NCBI RefSeq assembly: GCF_036240795.1
Contig: NZ_CP108454.1
Coordinates: 6,880,001-6,944,000 of the forward strand
Direction: 5' to 3'
Length of the DNA: 64,000 nt
Source: Streptomyces sp. NBC_01268
Lineage (GTDB): Bacteria > Actinomycetota > Actinomycetes > Streptomycetales > Streptomycetaceae
In this document: one piece after another, positions 1 to 7,625 of the stretch
Layout of the letters: every line of letters starts with the position of its first letter
Position numbering within the stretch: the first letter of the stretch is position 1
Program-made: the position numbers and the translations under genes
The notes under the pieces: model-generated
The model's database searches: none
What the model was told of the DNA's origin: nothing
Seen by the model: the letters and a program-made list of their open reading frames with translations, nothing else

Positions 1-629
1 TCGACCGGCGGGTGATGGAAGGCGTGCAGGGCCCCGCCGTAGACCACCAGCCGCCAGTCGACGCCCGCGTCCTCCATCTCGGCGGCGAACGCCTCCCGTT
101 GGGCCGGCGGCATGATCGGGTCCTGCGATCCGACCCCCGCCCACACCGGGCAGCGGATGCGCGCCGCCTCGCCCGGCCGGCCGGTGATCAGCCCGTTCAC
201 CGTGGCGATGGCCCGCAGCCCGACCCCGTCCCGCCCCAGCTCCACCGCGATCGCGCCCCCGGTGCCGTAGCCCACGGCCGCGATCCGGCCGGGGTCGGTC
301 CGCGGCTGTGCGCACAGCACGTCGAGGGCCGCGCGGCCGATCTCCCGCATCCGGCCGGGATCCGCGAGCAGCGGCATGCAGCGGGCCAGCATCTCCTCGG
401 GATCGTCGAGCACGCGCCCGCCGTGCAGGTCGAAGGCCAGCGCCACGTAGCCCAGCCGGGCCAGGGCCTCGGCCCGGCCCCGCTCGACCTCGCTGAGCCC
501 GAGCCCCTCGGGTCCGATCAGGACCCCGGGCCGGCGACCGGTGCCGGCGGGCAGCGCGAGGTGCCCGGTCATCGTCAGGCCGTCGGCCTGGTACGCGACG
601 GTGTGCGTCGTGATCGTGGTCATGGTCAT
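1..629 (-). CDS. Dienelactone hydrolase family protein, C-terminus cut by window edge
   Basis: An alpha/beta-hydrolase of the dienelactone hydrolase type reads leftward from ATG at 629 (a second ATG lies at 623) and leaves the window after about 209 residues. Visible are the strand-turn region around LAFDLHGGRV, the late acid loop GSQDPIMPP and the C-terminal GALHAFHHP, which supplies the catalytic His. The nucleophile elbow, normally G-x-C-x-G-G, reads G-Y-G-T-G-G at residues 120-125, so the usual Cys is Gly. Either the protein is not a classical dienelactone hydrolase or Thr123 plays a role. The family assignment is good; substrate and activity are unknown. The C-terminal residues are missing only because the window ends. 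Confidence 0.85.
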   Translation of the reverse strand, partial: MTMTTITTHTVAYQADGLTMTGHLALPAGTGRRPGVLIGPEGLGLSEVERGRAEALARLGYVALAFDLHGGRVLDDPEEMLARCMPLLADPGRMREIGRAALDVLCAQPRTDPGRIAAVGYGTGGAIAVELGRDGVGLRAIATVNGLITGRPGEAARIRCPVWAGVGSQDPIMPPAQREAFAAEMEDAGVDWRLVVYGGALHAFHHPPV

Positions 630-779
630 ACCCCCGGACGCTAGCCGCCGCCCGGCCCGCCCGGACCGCTCTTCACCCTGGGCGGAACGCGCCCTCGCAG
701 CCGAACCCACCCCGGCACGGCGGCACTCGGCACCACGCCGGCCCGCCGCCCGGCGCGACTCAGCCGCAGAGGGCCGACG

Positions 780-1619
780 TCACAGCCCCCGCTCCCACAC
801 GATCCGGTGCTCGCCCGCGTACACGTTCATGTCCTCCCCGCGCAGGAAGCCCACCAGCGTCAGGCCCGTCTCCGCCGCCAGGTCCACGGCCAGCGAGGAC
901 GGTGCCGACACCGCAGCGAGCACCGGGAGGCCGGCCATCACCGCCTTCTGCGCCAGCTCGAACGAGGCGCGCCCCGAGACCAGCAGCACCGCGCGGGTCA
1001 GCGGCAGCAGTCCCTCGCGCAGCGCCCGGCCCACCAGCTTGTCCACCGCGTTGTGCCGGCCCACGTCCTCCCGTACGTCCAGCAGCTCGCCGTCCTCCGA
1101 GAACAGCGCCGCCGCGTGCAGGCCGCCGGTCCGGTCGAAGACGCGCTGCGCCGCGCGCAGCCGGTCGGGCAGCGCGGAGAGCAGGGCCGGGGCGAGCCGC
1201 AGTGGGGGAGCGTCGGCGATGGGGAAGCGCGCCGTGGTCCGCACCGCGTCCAGGCTGGCCTTGCCGCACAGGCCGCAGGAGGAGGTGGTGTAGACGTTCC
1301 GCTCCAACGTGATGTCCGGGACGGGCACGCCCGGCGCGAGCTGCACGTCCACCACGTTGTACGTGTTGGAGCCGTCGTCCTTGGCGCCGGCGCAGTACAC
1401 GATGTTCCGCACGTCGGAGGCGGCGCCGAGCACCCCCTCGCTGACCAGGAAACCCGCCGCGAGCGCGAAGTCGTCGCCCGGCGTGCGCATGGTGATGGCG
1501 ATCGGCCGGCCGTTCAGACGGATCTCCAGCGGCTCCTCCGCCACCAGGGTGTCCGGCCGCTCGTTCACCGCCCCGCCCCGTATGCGCACGACACGCCGTC
1601 GCTCGGTGACCCGTCCCAT
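780..1619 (-). CDS. fdhD: FdhD, formate dehydrogenase accessory sulfurtransferase
   Basis: This is a 279-aa cytoplasmic protein. FdhD carries sulfur from a cysteine desulfurase to the molybdenum cofactor of formate dehydrogenase. The signature is the T-S-S-C-G-L-C-G-K loop with Cys115 and Cys118, the sulfur-carrying CxxC pair of the family; the N-terminal half has the typical [10 protein letters not shown] and R-T-P-G-D-D segments. I chose ATG 1619 (MGRVTERR) over an in-frame ATG at 1673 because the family begins close to this point. No formate dehydrogenase subunit is in the window, so the target enzyme lies elsewhere. The family call is firm; the exact start is less so. Confidence 0.94.
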   Translation of the reverse strand: MGRVTERRRVVRIRGGAVNERPDTLVAEEPLEIRLNGRPIAITMRTPGDDFALAAGFLVSEGVLGAASDVRNIVYCAGAKDDGSNTYNVVDVQLAPGVPVPDITLERNVYTTSSCGLCGKASLDAVRTTARFPIADAPPLRLAPALLSALPDRLRAAQRVFDRTGGLHAAALFSEDGELLDVREDVGRHNAVDKLVGRALREGLLPLTRAVLLVSGRASFELAQKAVMAGLPVLAAVSAPSSLAVDLAAETGLTLVGFLRGEDMNVYAGEHRIVWERGL

Positions 1620-1801
1620 GCTCTGCACTCGATTCCGTCCGTGCGTAAGCCCCGAGAGGCCTGACCGCCCCATTCTCCTCTTGTCACGGTCGGACAGGCA
1701 CTTCGGGTGAATCTTGGTGGTTTACGTCACCTGTTACCCATCAGTCGCTCACGAGACTGGGTGGTCCTGCCGACGAACGAACCACCGAGGGGGTCCCGGG
1801 C

Positions 1802-2746
1802 ATGACGGGCACTCGAATCGCCGCGCTCGGGCACTACCAGCCCGCCAAGGTGCTCACCAACGAAGACCTGGCCGCGCTGGTCGACACCAGCGACGACTGG
1901 ATCACCAGCCGGGTCGGCATCCGCACCCGGCACATCGCCGGCCCGGAGGAGCCGGTCGACGAGCTCGCCGCGCACGCCGGCGGCAAGGCGCTCGCCGCCG
2001 CCGGACTCGCCGCGGCCGACATCGACCTGGTCCTGGTCGCCACCTCCACGGCGATCGACCGCTCGCCGAACACGGCCGCCCGGGTGGCCGCCCGGCTCGG
2101 CATGGCGTCGCCCGCCACCATGGACCTCAACGTCGTCTGCGCCGGTTTCACCCACGCGCTGGCCACCGCCGACCACGCGGTACGGGCGGGTGCCGCCCGC
2201 CGCGCCCTGGTCATCGGCGCCGACAAGATGACCGACGTCACCGACTGGACCGACCGCACCACCTGCGTGCTCGTCGGCGACGGCGCCGGCGCGGCGGTCG
2301 TCGAGGCCACCGAGACCGACACCGGCGCCATCGGCCCGGTCCTGTGGGGCTCGGTCCCGGAGATGGGCCACGCCGTCCGCATCGAGGGCACCCCGCCGCG
2401 CTTCGCCCAGGAGGGCCAGTCGGTCTACCGCTGGGCCACCCAGCAGCTCCCCGCCCTGGCCCGCCAGGCCTGCGAGCGCTCCGGTGTCCGGCCCGAGGAG
2501 CTCGCCGGCGTGGTGCTCCACCAGGCCAACCTGCGGATCGTCGAGCCGCTCGCCGCGAAGATCGGCGCCGTCAACGCCGTCGTCGCCCGCGATGTCGTCG
2601 ACTCCGGCAACACCTCCGCCGCCTCCGTACCGCTCGCCCTGTCCAAGCTGGTCGAGCGCGGCGAGCTGCCCTCCGGCGCGCCGGTCCTGCTCTTCGGCTT
2701 CGGCGGCAACCTCTCGTACGCGGGGCTGGTCGTCCGCATCCCCTGA
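1802..2746 (+). CDS. Beta-ketoacyl-ACP synthase III (KAS III) family protein, stand-alone
   Basis: This is a 314-aa thiolase-fold condensing enzyme of the FabH type. These enzymes condense an acyl-CoA starter with malonyl-ACP to begin fatty-acid or polyketide chains. The full triad is present: Cys113 in NVVCAGF, His240 in LHQAN and Asn270 in SGNTSAA. The C-terminal GFGGNLSYAGLVVR matches FabH. The ATG follows a GAGGGGG ribosome site. No malonyl transferase, ACP or FabF is adjacent, so this is a separate KAS III rather than the one in a housekeeping fab cluster. Starter specificity cannot be read from sequence. A strong hairpin follows, so it is probably monocistronic. Confidence 0.93.
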   Translation: MTGTRIAALGHYQPAKVLTNEDLAALVDTSDDWITSRVGIRTRHIAGPEEPVDELAAHAGGKALAAAGLAAADIDLVLVATSTAIDRSPNTAARVAARLGMASPATMDLNVVCAGFTHALATADHAVRAGAARRALVIGADKMTDVTDWTDRTTCVLVGDGAGAAVVEATETDTGAIGPVLWGSVPEMGHAVRIEGTPPRFAQEGQSVYRWATQQLPALARQACERSGVRPEELAGVVLHQANLRIVEPLAAKIGAVNAVVARDVVDSGNTSAASVPLALSKLVERGELPSGAPVLLFGFGGNLSYAGLVVRIP

Positions 2747-2789
2747 CGCCCGTCCGGCGGTGCCGGCGCCCCTGCCGAGGGGCGTCCCG

Positions 2790-2833
2790 CCCCGGTGCCC
2801 CGTTCGGCGGAGCCCGGTGGCGGGGCACCGGGG
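2790..2833 (+). terminator. Intrinsic terminator-like hairpin after the KAS III gene
   Basis: A perfect 13-bp GC stem (2790-2802 with 2821-2833) encloses an 18-nt loop. It lies 44 nt after the stop codon. As usual in this kind of genome there is no T-tract. Confidence 0.65.
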
Positions 2834-2925
2834 GCGCGCCTAGCTTCGATCGCGGCGAGGGTCTTTCCCCGGCCCGTCCGCGGAACCCTCCGCGTCCGCC
2901 CCTCGCGTGATCTGGAGGATCCGCC

Positions 2926-3519
2926 ATGCGTGCGATACGCGTCGCTGCCGCAGCCCTGCTCGCCGCCCCCCTCGCCGCCACCGCACTCGCCCTCGCCGCG
3001 CCGGCGGCCCTGGCGGAGGACGGCGACGGTCCGAACGACGGCACGGGTCACCCCATCACCTCGTTCGGCTTCTCCGTCACCCCCCAGACCGTCGCGCCCG
3101 GCGGCACCGTCACCCTCAAGGCCGACGGCTGCGAGGTGCCCTCCGTGACCGTGGAGTCGGGGGTCTTCGACACCGTCACCCTGACCGAGGGCCGCCAGGG
3201 CACCGCGACCGTCGACCTCGACGCCAAGACGGGCGCCGAGTACGAGGTCGCCTTCGACTGCAAGGGCGAGCGCGGCACCGCCAAGCTCACCGTCTCCGGC
3301 GGCGGTCACGAGAACGCCGGTCACGAGAACGCCGGTCACGAGAACGGCGGCAGCACCGGCGCCCACAAGGGCGTCAAGGCCGGCTTCGGGACCGCTGCGG
3401 GAGCCGAGGGCCCGGCCGGCATCGGGGTCACCGAGGCCGTCACCGGCGCGGTGCTCATCGTGGGCGCGCTCGGCGCCGCCGTCGTGCTGATCCGCCGTCG
3501 CGACACCTCCGGCACCTGA
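2926..3519 (+). CDS. Secreted, membrane-anchored protein with HENAG repeats, sortase neighbour
   Basis: This 197-aa protein has a signal peptide (residues 1-30, cut near A-L-A-E). An Ig-like extracellular part (about 45-124) holds two Cys, 69 and 112. A triplicated GHENA/GHENG stretch spans 127-142, followed by a C-terminal membrane helix (about 171-189) and the tail RRRDTSGT. The layout is that of a cell-surface protein held by its C-terminus. The class F sortase gene follows, but I see no LPxTG or LAxTG motif before the helix. The protein is therefore either a sortase partner with an unusual signal or simply a membrane-anchored neighbour. The start is supported by GGAGG 8 nt upstream. I do not recognise a named family. 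Confidence 0.82.
   Translation: MRAIRVAAAALLAAPLAATALALAAPAALAEDGDGPNDGTGHPITSFGFSVTPQTVAPGGTVTLKADGCEVPSVTVESGVFDTVTLTEGRQGTATVDLDAKTGAEYEVAFDCKGERGTAKLTVSGGGHENAGHENAGHENGGSTGAHKGVKAGFGTAAGAEGPAGIGVTEAVTGAVLIVGALGAAVVLIRRRDTSGT
3304..3348 (+). repeat. Three tandem 15-nt units coding GHENA/GHENG
   Basis: The unit GGTCACGAGAACGCC occurs three times (3304-3318, 3319-3333 and 3334-3348, the last with one change). Because the unit is a multiple of three, copy number can change without breaking the reading frame of the surface protein. Confidence 0.95.
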
Positions 3520-3545
3520 GCCGGGCCCGAGGGGAACCCGAGACG

Positions 3546-3586
3546 GCCCCTTCGCCCCGGTGTGACGAGGACCGGGGCGAAGGGGC
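3546..3586 (+). terminator. Strong hairpin between surface protein and sortase genes
   Basis: A perfect 16-bp stem (3546-3561 with 3571-3586) closes a 9-nt loop. It sits 27 nt after the stop codon and 40 nt before the sortase start, so the sortase may depend on read-through or on its own promoter. Confidence 0.8.
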
Positions 3587-3625
3587 GCCATTCACCCCCG
3601 CGGGGGTACGAGGAGAGGGCGGACG

Positions 3626-4279
3626 GTGCACGGGTCGAACGGGCCGGGACGGCGCGGTGCCTGGGGCGTCGTCGCCGTCGTCCTCCTGATCGGGGTGCAC
3701 CTCCTGCGGGGCGGCGCGGACGAACTGCGGGCCGACGGACCCCCGCAGCCCCTGGCGGCCGCAGCCCCGGACACCGCCGGCACCCTCCCCGAGGCCGCCC
3801 CCGATCCGCTGGCCGCCTCGCTGCCCGTACGGGTCAGGATCGCGTCCGTCCGCATCGACGCCCCGGTCGCCGAGGTGGGCCTGGACGCCGACGGCTGGAT
3901 CGAGGCGCCGCCGCCGGACGAGCGGGCGTCGGCCGGCTGGTTCACCGGTGCCGTCACCCCCGGTGAACGCGGCACGGCCGTCGTCGTCGGGCACGTCGAC
4001 ACCCCGGAGGGCCGCGGGGTCTTCTACGACCTGGGCGCCCTCGCCAAGGGCCGGCGCGTCGAGATCGCGCGCGCGGACGGGCGCACCGCCGTCTTCACCG
4101 TGTACGGCATCGAGGTCGTCCCCAAGGACGGCTTCCCCGCCGACCGCGTCTACGGCTCCACGGGACGCCCGGAACTCCGCCTGATCACCTGCGGCGGGCC
4201 GTACGCGCAGGACGGGGGGTACGAGGGCAACGTGGTGGTCTCGGCCCGGCTGACGGAGATCCGCACCGGCACCCGCTGA
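3626..4279 (+). CDS. Class F sortase
   Basis: This is a 217-aa membrane-tethered transpeptidase-like enzyme. One N-terminal helix (about residues 13-27) anchors it, and a proline-rich stalk follows. The sortase barrel runs from about residue 68. The catalytic set is visible: His123 in VVGHVDTP, Cys189 in LITCGG and Arg208 in VVSARL. Class F sortases are actinobacterial and mostly of unknown substrate; some attach proteins to the wall. Length and motif spacing are normal. The GTG start lies 40 nt after a strong hairpin. The preceding repeat protein is the obvious candidate partner, by position only. Confidence 0.9.
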   Translation: MHGSNGPGRRGAWGVVAVVLLIGVHLLRGGADELRADGPPQPLAAAAPDTAGTLPEAAPDPLAASLPVRVRIASVRIDAPVAEVGLDADGWIEAPPPDERASAGWFTGAVTPGERGTAVVVGHVDTPEGRGVFYDLGALAKGRRVEIARADGRTAVFTVYGIEVVPKDGFPADRVYGSTGRPELRLITCGGPYAQDGGYEGNVVVSARLTEIRTGTR

Positions 4280-4458
4280 CCCCTCCGGGCACGCGCCGGA
4301 GCCCCGCTCCCGCCCGGCCGAGCCGCCCCGCCGACCTGACGGACTTCCGGGTTGGACTGGACCTGAGCCCGGGGGTCGTCGATGTTGGCTGCACGGAGCC
4401 GGCGTCGGGGGGCGTCGGGCTCCCACCTCCCCACAGGACTCCCTCGCCCGCGGGACGC

Positions 4459-5778
4459 TCAGCCGATGCCCTGACGGTCCGGCTCCAGGGCGAACGCCCG
4501 GTCCGCCGCCTCCGGCACGGTGCGCTCCACCAGCCGGACCAGCAGCGTGCGGTGCCGCAGCAGGGGCTCGGTCCGATCCGGGGGCACCCGGGAGAGCAGG
4601 TCGTCGAGGCCCGCGAGCATCCGCCGCGACACCTGCGGGCTGTCCGCCGCGCACCCCCGGATCTCGGCGAACCCCAGATCCACCAGGTCCGTCCACTCGG
4701 GGCCGTCCTGGACGAGCCGGACCACCCCGCTGCCGCCCCGCCCGTCCCGGAACTCCACCGGCCCCAGCGGCCGGTTGGCGAGTGCCGTCAGGAACTGGAC
4801 GATCCGGTCCAGGGCCTGCACGGCCGTCGTCGGGTCGTTGACGGCGGGGGACAGGGCCCGCAGCGCGATGTCCGAGAGCTGCCGCAGCCCGAAGCCCAGG
4901 TCCTGGTGGAAGGTCCGCTCGATCCCCACCGACACGGCGCCCGCCACCCGGCGCGGCACCGTCCCGCCGTACACGGCCAGGATCGGGGTCCCCGGCACCA
5001 CGAAGTCGCCGATGCGCGGCAGCAGCCGCAGCACCACCCCGTGCCGCCGGGCCGCCGCCACCAGGAGCACCACGTTCACGTCCCGGAGCACCCCCGCGCG
5101 GCCCCGGTGCACGAGTTCGCCGGTCGGCCGCCCCAGGTCCCGGGCCTCCGCCGCGTACACCGGGGTCTTCTCGATCACCCGGAACGCCTCTCCGGTGATC
5201 CGGTCGACCACGTGGCCCACCCGCATCAGGCGCAGCGTCTGGTTCACGTAGGCCACGAAGAGCAGCAGGCTCAGTCCCACCATCAGGAGCGTCAGCATCG
5301 ACTGCACCAAGGGCACGGTCGTCATCAGCTTCGGGTCCGACTCGCTCTCGTACGAGGTCAGCACCAGCAGCGACAGCAGGAAGGTGGAGAGGAAGACGGA
5401 GAAGGTCGCCTTGGTGATGCGGCTCCTGATGAAGATCCGCACGATCCGGGGGCTGAACTGCCCGCTCGCCATCTGTACGGCGACCAGGGAGATCGAGAAG
5501 ACGACACCGATGAAGGTCATCATCGCCGCGCTGATGGTCGTCACGATCGTCTTCGCGTCCTCCGCGACCCCGGCGAGGTCCGCGACCACCTCGTACTCGC
5601 CGGCGTCCTGCAGGGTCTCGACGATCGCCGTGTCGATCGCGGAGCAGCCCCACCACAGCAGGCTGACCAGGACCATCGACGCGACGGGCGCGAACCAGAA
5701 GGTGTCCCGCAGGTGCTCGCGCAGGGGCGAGAGCATCCGGGGCCGCCGGTACGTGACGGACGGTGTGAATTGGTTCAT
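4459..5778 (-). CDS. DUF2254 family membrane protein
   Basis: This is a 439-aa integral membrane protein. Four hydrophobic segments lie in the N-terminal half: about residues 33-50, the ISAAMMTFIGVVFSISLVAV region, VFLSTFLLSLLVL, and LLMVGLSLLLFVAYV. A soluble C-terminal domain follows, with the conserved phrase ALRALSPAVNDPTTA. That layout is typical of DUF2254, whose function is unknown. The start at 5778 fits a leaderless transcript: a TAATCT -10 box ends 8 nt upstream. The neighbouring genes do not suggest a pathway. The family call rests on the AVNDPTTA motif and the membrane layout. Confidence 0.87.
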   Translation of the reverse strand: MNQFTPSVTYRRPRMLSPLREHLRDTFWFAPVASMVLVSLLWWGCSAIDTAIVETLQDAGEYEVVADLAGVAEDAKTIVTTISAAMMTFIGVVFSISLVAVQMASGQFSPRIVRIFIRSRITKATFSVFLSTFLLSLLVLTSYESESDPKLMTTVPLVQSMLTLLMVGLSLLLFVAYVNQTLRLMRVGHVVDRITGEAFRVIEKTPVYAAEARDLGRPTGELVHRGRAGVLRDVNVVLLVAAARRHGVVLRLLPRIGDFVVPGTPILAVYGGTVPRRVAGAVSVGIERTFHQDLGFGLRQLSDIALRALSPAVNDPTTAVQALDRIVQFLTALANRPLGPVEFRDGRGGSGVVRLVQDGPEWTDLVDLGFAEIRGCAADSPQVSRRMLAGLDDLLSRVPPDRTEPLLRHRTLLVRLVERTVPEAADRAFALEPDRQGIG

Positions 5779-5785
5779 CCGGGGC

Positions 5786-5791
5786 AGATTA
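5786..5791 (-). promoter_or_regulatory. -10 box TAATCT, leaderless start of the DUF2254 gene
   Basis: On the minus strand TAATCT is followed by 7 nt and then the ATG at 5778. This spacing places transcription start at or next to the start codon. No clear -35 box is visible. Confidence 0.5.
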
Positions 5792-5798
5792 GGCGCCG

Positions 5799-6180
5799 GT
5801 GTCCCCTAGGGAGCGGCGACGCCCCGTGCGCCTCCGGTCGTACCCGGAACGGTCCTCCCGGCGTACCGGACGCGGCCCGGGCCGCCCGGCGAAGGAACAC
5901 GCGCAGCGCACCACCCTCGCGTTCGCCCTCGGCGGCCCTCCCCGCCTACTGCACCTCCCTCCCGGCCGACGCCCCCGGCCGACGCCCCCGGCCGACGCCC
6001 CCCGGCCGACGCCCCCGGCCGACCCCCGCCCTCACCCCCGACTGGTTCCCGAAGGACGCCTCCGGCAAGGCCGCCGCCCGCTGCGGTCTCTACTACGCGT
6101 ACGTGGACGGACACACCCTGTACGCCTGGCGGGACAACCAGGACTGGATCAAGGACAACAAGGCGGGTTCACCCCACTGA
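5799..6180 (+). pseudogene. Possible frame-disrupted gene for a small secreted protein
   Basis: This stretch has no confident intact gene. The frame ending at TGA 6180 encodes a protein-like tail: TPDWFPKDASGKAAARC followed by GLYYAYVDGHTLYAWRDN. It has no plausible start codon nearby. A signal-peptide-like string (RTTLAFAL) lies about 5909-5932 in a neighbouring frame. Removing a single G near 5932-5935 would join it to AALPAYC in the tail frame. Between the two lies a repeat of 13-nt units that must shift frame as copies change. I read this as the remains, or a slipped allele, of a small exported protein. A sequencing error in the repeat is an equal possibility. Confidence 0.3.
5965..6023. 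repeat. Tandem 13-nt repeat GCCGACGCCCCCG
   Basis: Units begin at 5965, 5978, 5991 (14 nt, one extra C) and 6005, with a partial fifth unit at 6018. The 13-nt period is not a multiple of three, so any copy change alters the downstream frame. Confidence 0.9.
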
Positions 6181-6219
6181 CCACGGAAAACGCTGGTGAA
6201 AGGCACCGCGAACCCCTGG

Positions 6220-6225
6220 TAGAGT
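6220..6225 (+). promoter_or_regulatory. Putative -10 box TAGAGT of the tRNA-Leu gene
   Basis: TAGAGT matches the actinobacterial TAGRRT consensus and would start transcription about 38 nt before the tRNA. The -35 region is weak by eye. Confidence 0.45.
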
Positions 6226-6269
6226 TATCCATGTCGCCGCGGGGAACGCCCCGGAGCGACAAACACCCG

Positions 6270-6357
6270 GTCCGGGTGGCGGAATGGCAGACGCGCTAGC
6301 TTGAGGTGCTAGTGCCCTTTATCGGGCGTGGGGGTTCAAGTCCCCCCTCGGACACCA
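6270..6357 (+). tRNA. tRNA-Leu (anticodon GAG)
   Basis: The 88-nt gene folds into a class II tRNA. The acceptor stem is GTCCGGG with CTCGGAC (one G-U pair). The anticodon stem CTAGC/GCTAG closes the loop TTGAGGT with anticodon GAG. A long variable arm follows (TGCCCTTTATCGGGCG), then the T-arm GGGGGTTCAAGTCCCCC, and an encoded CCA. GAG reads CUC, and CUU by wobble. Confidence 0.96.
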
Positions 6358-6359
6358 GA

Positions 6360-6393
6360 CGGAAGGACCCCAGCGAAAGCTGGGGTCCTTCCG
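6360..6393 (+). terminator. Strong terminator of the tRNA-Leu gene
   Basis: A perfect 15-bp stem (6360-6374 with 6379-6393) is closed by a GAAA tetraloop and begins 3 nt after the tRNA CCA end. It also lies just downstream of the convergent methyltransferase gene and can serve both. Confidence 0.9.
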
Positions 6394-6428
6394 CGTTTCC
6401 GAGGTTCCCTCCGCGCCCCGCGCATCCG

Positions 6429-7145
6429 CTAGGCGGCGTCCTTCCGGGCCACCACCAGCCGGCAGCGGGGGCTGCCGTCCTCCCGTACGCCCAGGGAGCG
6501 CATCGGCAGCAGTTCCACGCGGAAGCCGGCCGCGGTCAGGCGGCGGTGGACGTCCGTGAGGCGGAAGGTGCGGTAGTACATGACGAACGGGGGGCGCCAC
6601 AGCGCGTTGCGGACGCGCATCGCCGCGTCGAACCCCCACAGCGCCCAGTAGGGGGCGGAGCCGACGCGGGGCGGGGCGGGCAGCGGGAAGGCCAGGGTGC
6701 CGCCGGGGCGCAGGGACGCGTGGACGCGGCGGAACAGGGTCTCCTGCTCGGCCGGGAGGAAGTGGCCGAAGGCGCCGAAGCTGACCGCGAGGTCGAAGAC
6801 CGGGCCGAAGGGCAGGGCGAGTGCGTCGGCGCGGACCAGGGTCGCCTCCGGGTGGGCCGCGCGGGCCTCGGCCAGCATGCCGGCGCTGAAGTCGACGCCG
6901 GTGACCGGCCCGGCGCACACGGAGCGCAGCACCGAGAGCCCCGCGCCCGTGCCGCAGCAGACGTCGAGACCCGTGTCGAAGGGGCCGAGCGGCTTCAGGG
7001 CGTCGGCGACCGCGCGGAGAAGACGGTCCGGGGTGCGGAACGGGGTGGTGTCGAACTTCGTGGCGAGCCGGTCGTAGCCGTGCTCGACCGACGAGAGTGC
7101 CTGCACGGTCAGCTCACGGAGGGTGGGGCCCTCGGGGGAGAACAT
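6429..7145 (-). CDS. Class I SAM-dependent methyltransferase
   Basis: This is a 238-aa cytoplasmic methyltransferase. Motif I is LDVCCGTGAGL (about residues 60-70). The acidic end of strand 2 is in TGVDFSAGML, and motif II/III lies around VRADALALPFG and FDLAVSFGAFGHF. This is the ubiquinone-biosynthesis-like (Methyltransf_11/25) fold. The methyl acceptor cannot be inferred. The start at 7145 fits a leaderless transcript (TAGGGT box 6 nt upstream). It converges on the tRNA gene and no pathway neighbours are present. Confidence 0.88.
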   Translation of the reverse strand: MFSPEGPTLRELTVQALSSVEHGYDRLATKFDTTPFRTPDRLLRAVADALKPLGPFDTGLDVCCGTGAGLSVLRSVCAGPVTGVDFSAGMLAEARAAHPEATLVRADALALPFGPVFDLAVSFGAFGHFLPAEQETLFRRVHASLRPGGTLAFPLPAPPRVGSAPYWALWGFDAAMRVRNALWRPPFVMYYRTFRLTDVHRRLTAAGFRVELLPMRSLGVREDGSPRCRLVVARKDAA

Positions 7146-7151
7146 GCCCCG

Positions 7152-7157
7152 ACCCTA
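7152..7157 (-). promoter_or_regulatory. -10 box TAGGGT, leaderless start of the methyltransferase gene
   Basis: On the minus strand TAGGGT, then 6 nt, then ATG at 7145. No ribosome site is present. Confidence 0.5.
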
Positions 7158-7184
7158 CGGGCCACCGCCCGTCGGGCACAGGGA

Positions 7185-7625
7185 TCACAGGGTGCTGCGC
7201 ACCTGTGGCGGGACGCTCCAGGCGGGGGCGATCCCGGTCAGCTGGCAGATCAGCAGGTAGAGCGGGATGGGCGGGGTGTACGGGGAGCCGCCGTCGGGGT
7301 GGTGGATCAGGCGCGGGCGGCGGTCGGGGACCACGGCGCCGGGGGCGTAACAGGCCGGGAGGGGCCAGGTCAGGTCGAGGTCGGAGCCGGCCGGGACCAG
7401 CCACCACCACCAGTTGCTGTCCGCGTACACGCAGCCCTTGGCGGGCAGCCGGGACAGGATGCGGAAGCCGTAGCGGGCGGGGACGCCGACGGCGTCGCAG
7501 CCGAGGGTGGCGGGGAGATCGGCGGGGACCGGGAGGCGGGTCACGCCGACCGGGGTGCGGGTGGGGGTGTTCTCGGGGCTCTTGCGGGCGCGCGGGACGA
7601 GCAGCGTCGCCACGGACCTCAGCAC
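7185..7625 (-). CDS. Conserved hypothetical protein coupled to an anti-sigma-type ATPase
   Basis: This 146-aa protein starts at GTG 7625, overlapping the last 7 nt of the upstream ATPase gene (GTGCTGA). That arrangement implies translational coupling. It has no signal peptide or membrane helix. The centre carries a run of four tryptophans (72-75, NWWWWLVPAG), and aromatic and proline residues are common. I recall similar genes next to AbaA-like ATPases in Streptomyces but know of no function. Its place downstream of the ATPase suggests a partner in the same regulatory module. Earlier in-frame starts would run deep into the ATPase gene and are rejected. Confidence 0.7.
   Translation of the reverse strand: MLRSVATLLVPRARKSPENTPTRTPVGVTRLPVPADLPATLGCDAVGVPARYGFRILSRLPAKGCVYADSNWWWWLVPAGSDLDLTWPLPACYAPGAVVPDRRPRLIHHPDGGSPYTPPIPLYLLICQLTGIAPAWSVPPQVRSTL

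Noticed and set aside
3490..3519. LPxTG-type sorting signal at the end of the HENAG-repeat protein
   Set aside because: No LPxTG, LAxTG or similar pentapeptide is found before the C-terminal helix; only the helix and basic tail are present.
5799..6299. A 166-codon plus-strand frame running into the tRNA-Leu gene
   Set aside because: It ends inside the tRNA, is Arg/Pro-rich and is broken by the 13-nt repeat; only part of the region looks protein-like and is reported as a possible pseudogene.
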